Source: Eudromia elegans (lineage: Eukaryota; Chordata; Aves; Tinamiformes; Tinamidae). Taken from it: a DNA stretch of 64,000 bases. The stretch covers positions 702,704 through 766,703 of the forward strand of contig PTEX01000307.1 in assembly GCA_003342815.1 (NCBI GenBank), written 5' to 3'. The stretch's first letter is position 1. The number at the start of each line of letters is the position of its first letter. The notes under the pieces were generated by a model that saw nothing but the letters and a program-made list of their open reading frames with translations, was not told the DNA's origin and searched no databases. Positions 10,201 to 24,112 of this stretch are shown here, piece by piece. The translations under genes and the position numbers were made by a program.

Positions 10201-12529
10201 GAGAAAGCAAACATACTCTTGGTTTCCTTCAGACCTCTGGAAACTAAGCTTTATGTGGCCCCTGTTGCTAGTGATATTTCACTGTCTTCAATAACTCAAG
10301 ACATTTCTTTTCCAGTTTTGCCTTTAAAAATGTGATTGCCTTAAAAAAATATTGTTCTTTCTTTTCTAAGATTTCTTTCTAAGATAGATTATTTCTTTCT
10401 TTTACACCCTCATCCTTTCTTTTCCTTTTTTTTGCTTACCAGTTCACTTAAGCATGACACTAAGGGTTTGCATCAGAAGCAAAAAAAATTCCTAAATGCC
10501 ATTGTTGATACTTCATTGTCTTTTTCTTGCATCCAAAAATGTATTCAGTTTAAATCTTTTCCTCTTTTCAAGGACAAGTCTTCCCTGTACACACACAACA
10601 CAGTAAATCATGTGATTACCTTAGACTTTTAATCTCCAAACTTCAGAAGCATGCTCTGAGAATGAGAAATAGGGATGTAGCAGGTTGTAAGTGTAAATAT
10701 CTAAAACTTTTTGCAAATATATGAGGCATAGTTGGAATAAGCAGCCACGCTTACATTTGATTTGAAATGTGAGTACTTGTTTAACTCTGTTCTCCCCTTA
10801 TAATGATTCCTATAAAAACCATTGAAAACTTAATCTGATATTTCATATTTTTTTTTTCTTTTCTACTGAAGCAGACTTGAGTTCTTTACCAAACTTGATA
10901 TTTTCTTCACAAACAAATCTCAGAATTTCTTGGAGACATCCTTTTCCTCTCGGTAATCTTCTTCCCTTCCACCTCCAATTCCCATTGAAATTCAGTCCTT
11001 ACAAAGGTTTTGGTGTCATATCCTGCCTTAATATTTGGCACTTTTTCCTGCTAAGTATAGAGATGTTCACTTTGAAGCAGGTGTGTCTGCAATTAAGAAA
11101 TGTAGAGAAGAGGAAACAAACTAAATTACTATAACTGAAACTGAGTTGGTGGATTTTTTTTTTTCCTCACTCTTTCTTACTAAAGACGTACCCTGCCATG
11201 TCAGTTCAGAGAAACTTTCTCTGATCAGTGGAACTACAACCATGTTAGGTCTGCAAATTGTGGTGGGGGGAAAAAAAAAAAAAAAGCTGTTCAAAGAAAT
11301 TCTGAAGTATTGTCCACCCCACAAAATTAAACACAATTCATTTGAAAGCACAGCAGGAATGGCAGGAATAACAATGCCATTATGGAAAAGAAAACCACAA
11401 TCCAAGACCTCCAGACTGTCAGCGTTATCAGCTTTATTCGTACAGCTACATTAAAGCTACAGTGGTTTCACATCTTCATGTGAAGTAAATAATATCTGTT
11501 GTTAAACATTTTCATCCAAGTGATAAGTACAGCTTCCTGATTTTGGGAATCAATATAAATAAATCCCATGTGTTCCTGGAGTATGATGTGTCTGAAGAAC
11601 TCTGAAGCTGTAATTTGGGGAAAATGGTTTATTACTGAAAGAAAACTAAAGTGTGTGGTTTTGTTTTGTTTTTGTTTTTTTTTTTTTTTCCCCCAAAAGC
11701 TGAGGTCATATTGCTGAAACACCAAGTTTCATGTGTCTTTTGCTGACACAGCTAATGTTGAAACAGTTTTATTAAAGTCATTACAGGGTCAATGGAAAAT
11801 CTCCTTGCATATCTGAAGTATTCTGAGTGATTTATATGAGTCCGTGGATATTCATTATGATGATATTCTTTCATGTTTCCTTTGACAGGCAGAACCAGTA
11901 ATGTCCAAAATAAATTATATCATCATAAAACTGGACCTCAGATGCAACAAAATTAAATTTAAGATAACTCTTAAAGTTTGACAATTAATAAAAGTTGAAG
12001 GACATATTTCAAGTAGCACTTGTCACCCTAAATTGCCCTGCTCTAGGTGTTGACATTCAGTAGATTTTTTGACACAGAAACAAAGATACCATCTGTGATC
12101 TGTGCCATAGTGCAAGGGAAAGAATATAGCGAGAGAGCTTATTTTAAAATTGCCTCACTGTGTCTGGTTTGTAGCTCTTCTGTTTCAATAAACTGTTTTC
12201 AGCACTGTGCATCTAAGAGTACTGCACTTTCCTGTATTACATGTGTGCTGCTCTCTGTAGCTATGAAAGGCTTCTCTTCATGTGTGAGTACTCATCATTA
12301 TCCCAGCAATTGTCCCACTGGCCCCAGTGAAAATGCAGACTGCTCGTGGATTTCCTGATAAGTCCACTTTTATATTGCTGTTTATGTAGGATGATGATAA
12401 CTGAAGACTGCGATCAGAGCGTCGTTCTGCTTGGGAACTTCATCGCTAGCAGCAGGAGACTGCCAGCCATTCGGCACAGGGACTGTCACAATCCACTAAA
12501 GAGAATCGAAGCCAAGGAGGACAGGCAGG
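7256..12529. other. AT-rich intergenic DNA, no gene seen
   Basis: Contains T-runs near 7740, 10850 and 11680 and an A-run near 11270-11285, plus chance frames up to 103 codons. GC rises briefly at about 12400-12560, next to a possible SINE relic. No promoter, RNA gene or protein family was recognised. Confidence 0.45.
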
Positions 12530-12585
12530 CAAAGCAGTGGAATGAACTTGCCTGAGGATATTCAGCAGATCAGAACTGAAAACCA
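12530..12585 (-). repeat. Possible MIR-core relic
   Basis: AATGAACTTGCCTGAGGATA followed by TTCAGCAGATCAGAACTG parallels the reverse-complement MIR core (GACTTGCCCAAGGTCACACA, then GCAGAGCTGGG). The match is short and diverged, and could be coincidence. Confidence 0.3.
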
Positions 12586-12596
12586 CTGATGGAATT

Positions 12597-13121
12597 ATGG
12601 CAGCAAATTTCTCACTGCCTTCAACAAGACTAGGATTTATCCCACATATTATGACTTTACTGCTTCATTCCCCGTTCCACAGTAGGCCTAATAGCTACCC
12701 TAATTTTAAAATATCACAGGTCATACTTAGTGCTGGGGTTCTGATGATTTTACTGAAGATGCAAAACCAAAATAATCAGCTGAAACAGGTATCAAACAAT
12801 TTCCTCATCAACAGAGCATTGAGAGAGCTGAGGGCTATTCTCAAAGGCCCATGCTGCTTAGGAAATGTTCTGGATCAAAGTGCTGCTTTCAGAGAAACAG
12901 TGGAAGGTAACGTCAACAGAGTGTTCAGCAATTATAGCACCTACACCAAGGGCAGGGTTTGGCCTGTTTCTCCCCCCCTAATTATATGCTCAACACCTTT
13001 TCTCCCTGTAAATCTTCCAGAGCAGATTAAATTCTGCGAAAATCTCCTGACCACTTTAGCTAATTTTGTTTCTTCCCTTTTGGTGACACTTTCATGCAGT
13101 GATTTGTTCTCTAAACCTTGA
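12597..13121 (+). other. Longest open frame of the window (174 codons), unrecognised
   Basis: The frame runs from an ATG at 12597 to a TGA at 13121. Residues about 20-30 and 150-165 are hydrophobic; the middle is polar. No family, catalytic motif or signal peptide could be recognised, and no promoter or polyadenylation context was seen. A frame this long is somewhat unlikely but not remarkable in 64 kb read in six frames. The minus strand is open over part of the same stretch. Probably fortuitous, though an unrecognised exon or decayed element is possible. Confidence 0.12.
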
Positions 13122-14537
13122 GGGTTTTTTTTTCTCTGAAAGCTTTTGTGCATGCATTACAAGATCTATTCCCTAAGGATCCAGTGATATTTAGAGTAAG
13201 TTTCTCCAAAATGTGTAAGACATTTATCTCACATCTGTGTTATATTTTCTTAAAACATATAGTATTCCTGCTTCAAGGAGAAGTTGGCTTGGGAGAAAAA
13301 AATAAAAAGCTGGATAAGAGCAGCTTAACCCAACAATCTGATATTCTACTTTGTTATGACAAAAGTGTTTAAGCTACCTGAAAATATAAACAAACAGGAT
13401 CAAGGTCAAGTGAAAAGGTAGATTTTATCCCATTCTTCAAGTGCAGAAACAGAGTATTCTGCTAAAATTAAACATATGTTTAGTATCATCAAGGACACTA
13501 CCCAAAAAGAAAAAGAAAGGTAATACTAGGAAATTCAAGCTTAATGCATACAATTTGATTGCTTTATATAGGTTTGACTGGTAAAAAGAAAAAGAATTTT
13601 GTTGTTTTAACTAAGTGACATAAAGATGGCTTAATGTAGAGAGAGAAAAGTCATTTTGTCTTTGGTAGAAAACTCTCTGCGTTATAGCCTTGTTGCGTAT
13701 GGCATATCTGCTCTTAGGCTGTGTGACTCTGCTGAGGCAAATGATGTTGATCAGTGAGACAATACAGCTTCACAGTTCCAGAGCAACCTGATGGAGAGAG
13801 ATACAAAAATAATGAACCCTTGTGCTATGTGTAAAGGAAAATATTGATCCTTCCTCTAGCCACTGTATGTGTGTGCAGCTTTTTCATTGTGGGTCAAGAG
13901 CTGTGCAGAAGAAGCGAATAGGAAACAGGGAGAAGAGGCAGATAGAATGAAATTTTTATTGTTAAAGCATGTTTAGTTTTCCCCAGTAAATAAGGCTATG
14001 TACTGGATATTGTAATATTTATTTTGGACTAAATTGTATGTAAGAGATACAGGATTTTTAAAATATTAAAAAGCAAATAGTTGAAATGCTATGTGCAATT
14101 TTCTATTTCCATTAAATTCATTTTTCATAAAAGCTGCTAACTGAATTCTTTTGTTTACTCTTTTTTCAGTAAACTGGTACAGTTATGCTCTAGTCTAAAC
14201 TCTAGGTGTTAGATACTTGTTTCTTTTTTTCTGATGATGAGAATTAAGTGCTTAACTCGGTGAAATGGAGACAGTCTAATTCAAGAAGTAAGCCAGCTGT
14301 TGTTTTTGCCTGTGCTAAGAGAAAAGGAGCTTCAGGGTTATATGCCAGCGATGATATCAAGTTTGCCTTACAAATATGTCCTTACATATCACTGTATAGA
14401 TTACTGCATTCTTCCTGTAAAAATGCAGATACTTCTGAATCAAGTCATGAGTGGAGTAATGAACTGAAAGTTTCAAGACCTGATGACTACTGAAAAACAG
14501 GATGATTTTAAATACTCCGACAGGGTATGAAAAAAAC

Positions 14538-14592
14538 AGATAGATAATAGGGTAGATAATGCATAGAGTAGATGGATAGATAATAGAGTGTG
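14538..14592. repeat. Degenerate GATA/TAGA microsatellite
   Basis: AGATAGATAATAGGGTAGAT and similar imperfect units recur across about 55 bases, interrupted by substitutions, so this is an old decayed tetranucleotide repeat. Confidence 0.6.
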
Positions 14593-17500
14593 AAGAGCAC
14601 AGAATAACAGAGATTCATTTGATTCACTGCCAGGTTTGCAGATTTTCTCCTCTGCCAATTTTAGGTTTGGTTTGTTTTGTGCATGTCACTGTGCAGTATG
14701 CGTAATACAAATCTACTTGCCAGTTGTTATAAAAGTAGTATTTAAAAATGAATAGGTAGGTGATTTGATCTTGTTCCTCAATGTTCCAATTACTAGTTTG
14801 GGGATGATCTAAATTGTTAGATTAAAAAATGACAATTGTGAATTAAATCCACAAATTTGGAAATTGACTGGGAAGAAAAAAGTTGCTTCAAGGACCAATG
14901 ATAACAAGAATGAAAGGAGAAATGTCTATGGCCTGCAGAGTGATTGAGACAGACAATTGTATCAAAAACTGTTCTTAGAGGTTGTGATCCCTTCTGTTTG
15001 CTGTCTAACCCATTTTAGCTGTGAGTTCCATCAGTCCATCCATGCATTCCTTTTCCTCAGCAAGTAATATTTATTTCTGAAACTAATATTTTTGATGTCT
15101 TTGAATTAATTGCCACTTAATCCACTTGTTATGATGAGGTTTTTATTCATTTACTCCGCATCCGTACGGTACAAAGAGGACACAGGTGAATCAAGTCCTA
15201 AGATATGCTAAGCCAGCATTCAGTGGGAACAGGAGCTAGACTAGCACTCATATACATTGTACTCGGCCTTCCTGAGCCCAGCATTAGTGTCCAGTTTGCC
15301 ATTTCATATCCTGTGGCTATTATATTTCTTATGATTGTTAATTGCATTGCTTAAGGCCCAAACTTGTGGAAAGTTTTGTCTGTGCTTACCTTTAGGCATA
15401 TGATTATCTTCCTTGAATTCAGGAAGTCTGGTCTGAATATAATGTTTGCCAGCTTACAATGTTGGAAAACTTCCCTTTCTGAATCTTAATTAAATCATAC
15501 CTCTGTCTCACACTTCAGATCTTGCCATAAGCTTACAGTTTAGTTCTATAGTAACCTAACTCAGATAAAACTCTAATTCAAGCAGATTTGGATATTTAGC
15601 TTGGTTCATTCCTAATTTCTTGGCTGTGCTTCTGCGAGCAGCCATTTTCACTAGTGAAACAGTGAAAATCTGACCTTTTTCTATCCTGGCCTCATTCATT
15701 GGGAACAGCTCAAAGAGGATTTTAGAGCTAAGGCTAGAAAAGGAGTGTTCCTCATAGCTTGCGTATTCAAAATGAGATTGAACTGCTAGTTATCTGTTAC
15801 CTAAATTTCAGAAAAGTTAAAGCACTTCAGTACATTGTGTATGAAAGCCTCCAACATTACCAGTCAATAAGCTAGAACCTTAATCAGTTTTGTAATGCTT
15901 TTTTTCACTGTGCTTCTGTTTTCCTATGGGCTGTGTCTAATAAATACTAAATAATCTATGTTCATCTTTAATCTGACAGTGTTAAGTCCATTTTTAATGG
16001 CAGGGTTATTTACCACTTTTTAACTAATGTTCATTTCGCACATGTTCACCTATTTCAATAGGAGTCTCTCCTCCCTGGTGCTTAGAAGTACTTATTCTTA
16101 ACTGGTAGGAGGTGTCTTTTTGCAGCTAGCAGGTTACAATACTGTGGTCAGAGACTGGTTTCATGCACATGGTGCATTTACTACTTTAAAAAGTTTATCA
16201 GTGTGAAGGTGAAGTCCTGCAGTTACAGGGAGCTCAACATACAAATTGACTTGGTTCTGCAGCACAGTGAAGTAAGGATAAATTAAGAAAGTGGCAATAG
16301 TTTCAGTAGCTGCAATGAGCAGCAAATAAAAGCTTTTCTATGTCCTGGAGTTCTGGCATGGCTAAGCAGTTTTCTTCCCTCAGAAATCAAGGCACTGGAG
16401 ACAAGTTGATGACTGAACTGGGAGCTAATGCGTATCTTGATATAACCTCACCAGGTCTTGGACTCAGGATGCAGTTCAAGCATGCATCCACACTAAGGAC
16501 CTTGAAGGTCCATGTTGAAATTTAGACTACAAAGCCCACATACTGTGTGTGATTTGATGATATAGCTTACTGTCATTAAGGGAAGTGTAACCATCTTATT
16601 TGTATGTTTTTCATACAGCAGCACTCATTCTTGTTTCTGCCATTCCCATTTTCTGGCTTCAAAGCATTTCCTTCTTTTCAGAGCATTTTTTAGACCTGGG
16701 GTTTATTTTCAGTTTTCTGAAATATGTTAATACATTTTGTACACTATTTCATATCTACGCATATGCATACACTTGCTAATGTGAATAAATAAAATCTATT
16801 ATATTTAGGTGTACTTTTTATTCTGCAATTTTTTTCCACTTCAAAATCTTCATCTTCCTTTCTCTTCTTTTAGGCTGCTTTTTGACACTTGCATTACAAT
16901 GACTAAGCAACCTGTGCTCCCCATCTGAAATCTATAATACCGCTTGTGCTGAGCAAAGCCTGAGGGAGGTAGAAAGTAGTCCTGAATCTGTTTACATATA
17001 TGCAGTACTATGCGGTACTCTTAGTGTTGAACTTTTATAATGTAATTCATTTATATCAGCCTATAGCTGATACCCAGCTCATTTTTTTTCAGACAAATTC
17101 ATTATTTATTTACCCTCTTGGTTTATATTTATTAGTAGCTTTTTCACATTCTAGCTTTTACTCTGAAAAAAAAAAATCTACCTTGATGAACAGGACCTCC
17201 CCATCAGATGTGTAAACAGCAAAAAGCAGATCACTCCTAAGTTTAGGTTCAGGGAGGATAAAGTCCACACGCTTTAGTTAGTCCCCATGCAAGAGCAAAG
17301 TCAACAATTATTTTCTTCTCATTGGATAGAAATGCTTGGATAGAAACATGTCACTGGTCAAAAATTACAGGCCTAATCATGTTGATAATGAAGATAATTT
17401 CTTCTCCTTTGTATTTTCTCACAAAGAAGGATTGGACTCTGCCTCAGCATGGACTATCATGTTAGTACTGCAGATAATCAGTTTCTGCATATAGAGGCCC

Positions 17501-19613
17501 GAGTGCTTCTTTTTCTCTCATGTTATTTCCTAATAAATTTGTTAAATTCTTACTGCTTACTTTTCAAGGCAGCTCCTCTCCACATATGGTCACTTGCCAG
17601 AAAACAACCACAAATTAAACCTGTCTGTGCTTTGGTATTGTTATTGAAGTTGTTCTGTGAGAAAACTTGTTATTGCAATTAAGATTCTTAATATTTTCTA
17701 GATTAACTCAACCAGAAAGTTGCGTGTAACCATTTTCTTTAGACATGTCACAGAAAGTGTTGCGAACATCCCCACTCCTGCTTTGTTGAGTCCCACACAT
17801 TTACTTTCTGGTATTTGACTGAAGGATCTAATGATAAACATACAACAAAACTGGAAAGAAACCCTGTCTCCAGGCCTCTCGTCTCCTGAGATTCCTAGGT
17901 CACGAGTCCCTCTCCCTTTCACTACTGCCCCTTGCTTTTCCCTGGTTTGGTCCAGCTAGAACTAATGCAGCCTAACTCAATGCCCTCTGCCTTACTACAA
18001 AATGGGCCTACTCTTTATCCATGAAAAGAATTTTTCATTTTCAGATCCATTTCTTCAACAGTAAACTAAAATGCCCGGCCATTGTTCAGTTAGCAGTCAG
18101 TAATATGCTTCTGTCTTTATTGGGAGAAAAGAAATGCAGAGCATTTCATGCATCGCTGTTAAAGCACAGGGCTACAGTGTGTCTTTCACTTGGTGACTCA
18201 AACAAGCTAACACTGTCATACATTGAGAGAGTATGGGTATCTGCATGCTATTTCAGCAAGGCTTTTGCTATCTGTTTTCCACTGACCATTTTTTCACTTT
18301 CTTACTAAATAAAAAGCCCTTTTTCGGAAAATGTGTGAGACAGTGCAGATGCGTCTAGACTGAACCATTTTAAAATAAACAGGTGGCAATTTTTCCTCAT
18401 ATACAACAGCTGAATGATATCAGTAGTATTTGCTATCTTTACTATTAAAAGAATGATCTATTAGGGTTTTCCTTTTCTTTCCCCCAGAGAACCTTAAGTA
18501 AAAGCTCCAAGGACATTTTCAAATTGACTGCAGTAGTTCAGACATCCTTATCTATAGCACACTGTGAAACTGTACTGACTTTCCCTTACGTTTTCTCCAA
18601 GCCAGTCTTTTCTCATAACATTAGCAAATGAAGGGCAAGTTCTGTGCATAGTTGTGCAAAGATGACAGTGCCACCAAACTGTCTGGCAGCTTTAAGGAAC
18701 TTTGCAGCTTTCCTGAGCCCAGTCTTCTATACCTGTTGTCTATGAACTACCTCTTGCAATTCCATTTGTAGAGGAGAAAATGTGCATAGTCCAATGAAAG
18801 CTGCACGGTTCATCCAAGGACAGTAAACCTCCTAAATAGAATGAGTCATTTTCAGGTTTAGTGATGAGACTGGTAATGTCTAGAAATGTCTATATGCTGA
18901 ATGTCTATTCAGCATATCCAAAAGAGAGCAAATAGTTCAAACTCTGCAAAAGAGAAAGTGAAATCAGTCTCTCCTTACTCAAACCAACATATCCTGGAAT
19001 TCTACAATCTCAGTATGAAGAGGTTTTATTTGCATTATGATTATTCTATTTGTGTTATGCCTTATTGTGCTAATGGCCTGTAATCCCTTATTTACTTGTT
19101 GTAAATTAGTGAGCCTATCTTGTGTCATTAATACTTATGACATACTGTACATACTGCAGAAAGAAAAATAGGTGTATGTGGCTTATCTAGTAGCCCAAAG
19201 TAAGTCAACAAAAGAGCTAGGGAACCAACTATTGCTTGTTTCTCAGACCATAAACCCTCCAGATACTTAAACATTGAATTTAAGTATGCTAAGACTATTG
19301 TGTCTTTGTTTTTATAAAAGAATAACTTAACACTTTATCTACTGTAGAACAGCATTAAAACCATATTTATCCATTAAGCTCAGGAATCAACATTTAAACA
19401 ATGACCAAGTAAATAAACTCTTTTTACAAGAGCCACCTCTTCAATATTATATCCATCTATACTGCATAAATTGTGCATAAAATCAGTATTTTTGTTCTGA
19501 CTAGCTTGGGCAGCCCCTTGTGGAATCACATAAATGTCTCTTTCCCCACATCTACAGCTTTTATGATGCAGTTCTTGGACTGAATTACTATGTTCTGTTT
19601 TTTTGAAACTCAC

Positions 19614-19671
19614 CTTTTTCGTGCTTGCTTTTGCTGCGGTCACTGGGCGATAGAAGTACAGTGCTGAAGAA
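19614..19671 (-). other. Splice-flanked open segment, possible 58-bp exon
   Basis: On the minus strand a pyrimidine-rich acceptor (CCTCTTTTCTCCACGGTGCAG, about 19672-19692) precedes 58 bases that are open in one frame (FFSTVLLSPSDRSKSKHEK) and end at a near-perfect donor (AAAAAG|GTGAGT, 19614/19613). Both sites are good, but such pseudo-exons are common in vertebrate non-coding DNA, and no protein family was recognised. Confidence 0.17.
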
Positions 19672-21614
19672 CTGCACCGTGGAGAAAAGAGGCAGGTAGG
19701 TGGAGTAAAAGGTGCTAGAGCCCTAAATTGCTACAACAGGTTAACACTGCAGCACATTAACAATCCCATTTTTAGACTGTAGGTTATGGCCCTTAGTTTC
19801 AGTCTAACTGTTTCAAGCATACCACACAGGCATTGGCTCTCATTTGCAGTTGTACTGTGATGTTCTGGGAAGGGGAAGGAACAAAGTTCAAGAGATTTAA
19901 AATACAAAAGAGACTGATACGCTGATATGCTTTCTTTATGAAAAGCTGCTATTCAAAGCAAAGATATTTCATGATTTAAAATCTAATACCGTTAAATTAT
20001 ATGGCACTTCAGAGAATTATAAAGGTATAGGCCGCTGTCCAGAGGAGTTTATAGCATCTGTTTCAGGTGTCCCTGGCTACCCTGAGTCATTAGCCTTACT
20101 GGAGCTTTGCGTGGATATTTGTGCCTAACAGCTTCTAAGTTTCTATGCCTTTAATTAGTTATATCATCTTAACACATGGTGATGACAGAGAAGACGACTC
20201 TGTGGTAGTATTGTGAATTGTCTTTTCAACTCGGCAGGGAGAAGAAAAAAAAACTTTTTCTCCACCTTTGTTATTCTGTTATTCTTTGGTTTCTTTGATT
20301 TTCCTTGACTTAGTAATTGTATCGAAGGCTTTGTGAGTTAATTTTTAGGAGATTTAAAATGGTTATAGTCAGCTCAAAAGCTAAGAACAGTTCTTCCTCT
20401 GTCTCAGTATGCATTGACTGTCTGTTAAAAGCAGGATGAAATGAAATGAAAAAGTCTTCAGAACTTTTTACACCAAAGTAAGGGGCTTTTGTCTAAAGAG
20501 AATTTTGTTTATTAAAAGTTCCGTCTATGATCTTGAAAAATATCATGTACATTATTCAGAAAGCATAGAACAGGGACAAGCCAAGTGTTGTTGCACTAAA
20601 AACACTCTTTTCTGATATGATTTCATAATAGTAAAATCTGAAGAGAAACCAAGGACAAGAGAAATCCAATGTTCCTCAGAGAGGGAAAAAAAAGGACATT
20701 GTTTAACATGAATGTTGATACTGCACTGAAGAAATTCAAGAAATTCATAATCAGGTAATAATAAATTAAGTTTGCTTATTGTGCTTTCCTAATGACAAAT
20801 TTTAATTTCTGTTAATTTCCGTTTATTACCTGTGTAATCTTTCTGCTTGCTATAGGAGCATGAGCATGTAAGTATTGTGGCTTTTTTCTCATATATTAAT
20901 AGTTATTCTAGGTAATTAGTATCTTTCTCCTATTTATATTTCTGAACCTTTTTCTTCATGCAAAGAAAGCGAAAATCACGGCTACACAATCTGAATATTT
21001 TGTAACTCTTACCTCTAATTATGAAGATCCATGTAGATAGTTAGCTTAGTGACATAAATTTGGCACTATATATTTCAGATTTCAAAGCTATCACATATTA
21101 TATATTGCACTATAGAAACCCTGGATCCTGTGGCAAGAGGTGCTATAACAACAGTGGAAGATATGATGCTACAGAGAGTGTGTGTTAGAAATATTAAGAA
21201 CTAATAAGTACAAGGAAACACTTCTATTTCCACAGCGTCTTTAACACTTCATTTAAATATATAATCTGGAACACAACAACAACAAAAAGGATTTTTCTCC
21301 TGGTGAATTAAATATTAGCTTTGTGCTGCAGGACACTTAATCCTTGACATTGACCTACTTTTCCCTTTAATTATTTTAAAAAGTTATTGTGTAGAGTTAT
21401 ATGTCCTTGTTGTTTGGGGAAAAATATCATACTGTTGCAGGCTCTAGTTAGACTCACACTTAATGATAAGTTTTAGCTTCCACCATGTTAACTCCTTAGA
21501 AGCTGGCAAGGGAACTTGCAAACAGCGTTTTATTTCAGCTGCAATCAAGTCAATCAAGTCCAAATTAATACCATACTCAATAAAATTTAATCGTAGTATT
21601 GGATGCCATGTTGG

Positions 21615-21790
21615 CAGAGTACTTGTGGAGGACAGTAGAGATCTCTATCCAGTTCCCAGCTTGAACAGCAGATATTGTGACTGACCTTGGATAAAACAGT
21701 CTGTCTCAGACTTCCATTTTCTGTCTGTGAAAGGGGACTAATATCTTCCTACCAGAGAAACATGTTGTGAAAATAATGTCTATTCATGAC
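21615..21790 (+). repeat. MIR SINE copy, best preserved of the window
   Basis: The order of motifs follows MIR: TGACTGACCTTGGATAAAAC (core TGTGACCTTGGGCAAGTCAC), TGTCTCAGACTTCCATTTTC (CTCTGTGCCTCAGTTTCC), TGTCTGTGAAAGGGGACTAA (CATCTGTAAAATGGGGATAA) and TTCCTACCAGAGAAACATGT plus TGTGAAAATAATG (CCTACCTCATAGGGTTGTTG plus TGAGGATTAAATG). The 5' limit is uncertain. The element supplies an NR5A-like CCAAGGTCA on the minus strand at 21682-21690. Confidence 0.7.
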
Positions 21791-24112
21791 AGCGAGACAT
21801 TCTGTTTTCCTGCAAGGTTTGTGCATGAAACCCAGTAATTTCACAGCACTAGCCTGTGCTGAGAGGCAGTGCCACAGGTTAGGAACATGCTAGGAAAGAG
21901 GCATTCCACCTGCTTGCACCCTGATCGGTGCATGGCTACATTTTCACTTTATCATCTTTATAGTCATACTAAATGGCTATTTTGATATCTATTGACTAGC
22001 ACTTTCTGCTCCTTATTTCTTGATTGTATTTGCATTTGCTCTCCAACAATGATTATTTAAGGCTACAATTCACAATTCACACCCAACTACTGAAAAATGT
22101 AAAAGAAGAAGGTGGTTAATGCAAGTGACTTGAAATTATCTTTAGACTAAGTATTCCTCTGCTTTTAGATAGGCACAGATCAGCATTTCTTTAATAGAAG
22201 ATTTACTTTTTTTGCTTTCTGAAGAATTTCCTAAGCATCTCTGAAGATTTTGGCTGCTATGCTGAGTTCATGCTCTGGTAGCTTTGTTTGCTTTTCCTCA
22301 TGCTTTGGGTATATAAACATAAATATTCTCAGACTGCAGAATTCAATGGTACTTCACAAGATCATATATTTTCAAGCTGTGTTTCTAGCTCCTGATCACC
22401 AAAGTAAGCTCAAATAGGAAGAATATATAAAAGAATAGAAAAAGGCTACCACCTAATAACATTCAAAAGGGTCACATCATTATAAAGGATCCCCACATTT
22501 TAAAGGGGGTCATGTACAGGCTTCAATATATAAAAGTACATTCAGTGAGAGGAAAAAAAATGTCATTGTGCAGTACACTCCAGGCAGGAACTATGAAGTG
22601 TTATCCTTTGTCCTTGGTTAATGATTGCCTTCAAACTGTGCTAAAGAATCATCTCTCAGTTTTTTAGCAGACTTAGTACTAAGATTAAGTACATGCTGGT
22701 CTGTCACTTTGGGTCAGAAATGACTCACAGTAGAATGAGGAACCAGAAGAAGAAGGGAGAAGGAGGGAAGGAACACATATTTTTCAAGAGATTTTCCACT
22801 TGTTTGACTTTAGATATGAAGAGTCACATACTTTTTTTTTTCCTAAACCTTTTGAGACAAAGAAACTGAGAGTTTGTTTGCAGTCAAGACTTTGTCTAAC
22901 CAGGCATTTATAGTTTCTAAGGAAAAGGTTACAGAAATTACAGAAGTTACACAAGTTAATTACAGAAAATTCAGCTACTGAATTAAAAACTTTGGTTTTC
23001 ATTAATATTCCATTTAAGCATTACACAAAAATCTAGGAGATGTTCATATTTTGTAATGTGCAAAGGTGTAAGATAATGTAACCAGCCCCCGCTGCTCTTA
23101 GCACTGGCCTAACTCTGCATCCATTAACAGTTGGATACAGAGCTGCAAAACAGCACTCTCTAAAACAGCAGTGAGCAGAACTCATAACCTGAGAGATCCT
23201 TCCAATATGTCTTACAATGACCAGAACAGAATCATCTCAATGCTAGATGGTTTGAAAAATTCTAACCATAGTGTACAGCTTAAAAACTTGTTTTATTTGA
23301 ATTTTATTTGATCCATATCCTTCTTTCCTCTTTGTTTGGTAGCAGGCAAATTTAGGTTCAGGTGCCGCGAGAGGGACAGCAGCTGCGATTCCAGCCTCTA
23401 AAGTCTGAAGCAGCGGTTTTCATGACAATTATTAATTATCCAGGACATAATTAATCCAGGAGATGCAGTCATTGAATGTGTAGTACAAAGAAATGAAAGA
23501 TTAAGAGTATTGGATTTATAGTCAGTTCTGAAATATGGCCTAATTGTCAGAATCTAGTGTATTCCTAAGAATTTTGCCTTTGTGGTAGCATTGAGGCTTA
23601 ATGGCCCATAAGGCTTTTGAAGAAAACCTCACAGCTGGCTGAGTCACTGATTTCCTCGCATCAACTGTCCAAATGCTGACAGACTTCTACAGACTATTAA
23701 TGAGTTTTTATTTCACATGAACAAAACTGATTCTGGTTACTTTCAAATGCTTTTAAAAAGAACATACAGCGAAATCTTGCCAAGAATTGTGAGCTTCATA
23801 CTGAAAACCAGAAATGCTTTCAGTGTGATCAAGAGTTCAAGTCAGTTTTACAGAGGAGGCAGTTTTGAAAGCTATACCTTTTTGTATAGATGTTTTGCTG
23901 TGTGAATGCCTTCTAGGGGCCTCTTGGGGTGGAGTTCCTTAAGTGCTGCTCTAGTTGCCTTATACTTAGGAAAGTGAAGTTTCTGACTATCTCTTAGCTC
24001 ATAATAACTTAGTAATACTACAGTTCTAGTTCTAAAATTGCTGTTCTTGGGAATTTCTAAATAAATATATTTTTAAAAAAATTTATTCTGCAAATTAATG
24101 AATCTGACTTAC

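Larger units (their letters stand above)
13122..21610. other. AT-rich intergenic DNA; no gene demonstrated
   Basis: Holds a perfect NR5A-type monomer site (TCAAGGTCA, 13400-13408) and a degenerate GATA/TAGA microsatellite (about 14538-14592). Two minus-strand segments flanked by splice-like sites (17182-17236 and 19614-19671) are treated separately. No named repeat was recognised. Confidence 0.4.

Noticed and set aside
21003-21050. Strong donor-like GAG|GTAAGA on the minus strand
   Set aside because: All three frames upstream carry stops before any acceptor-like AG, so no exon can be built on it.
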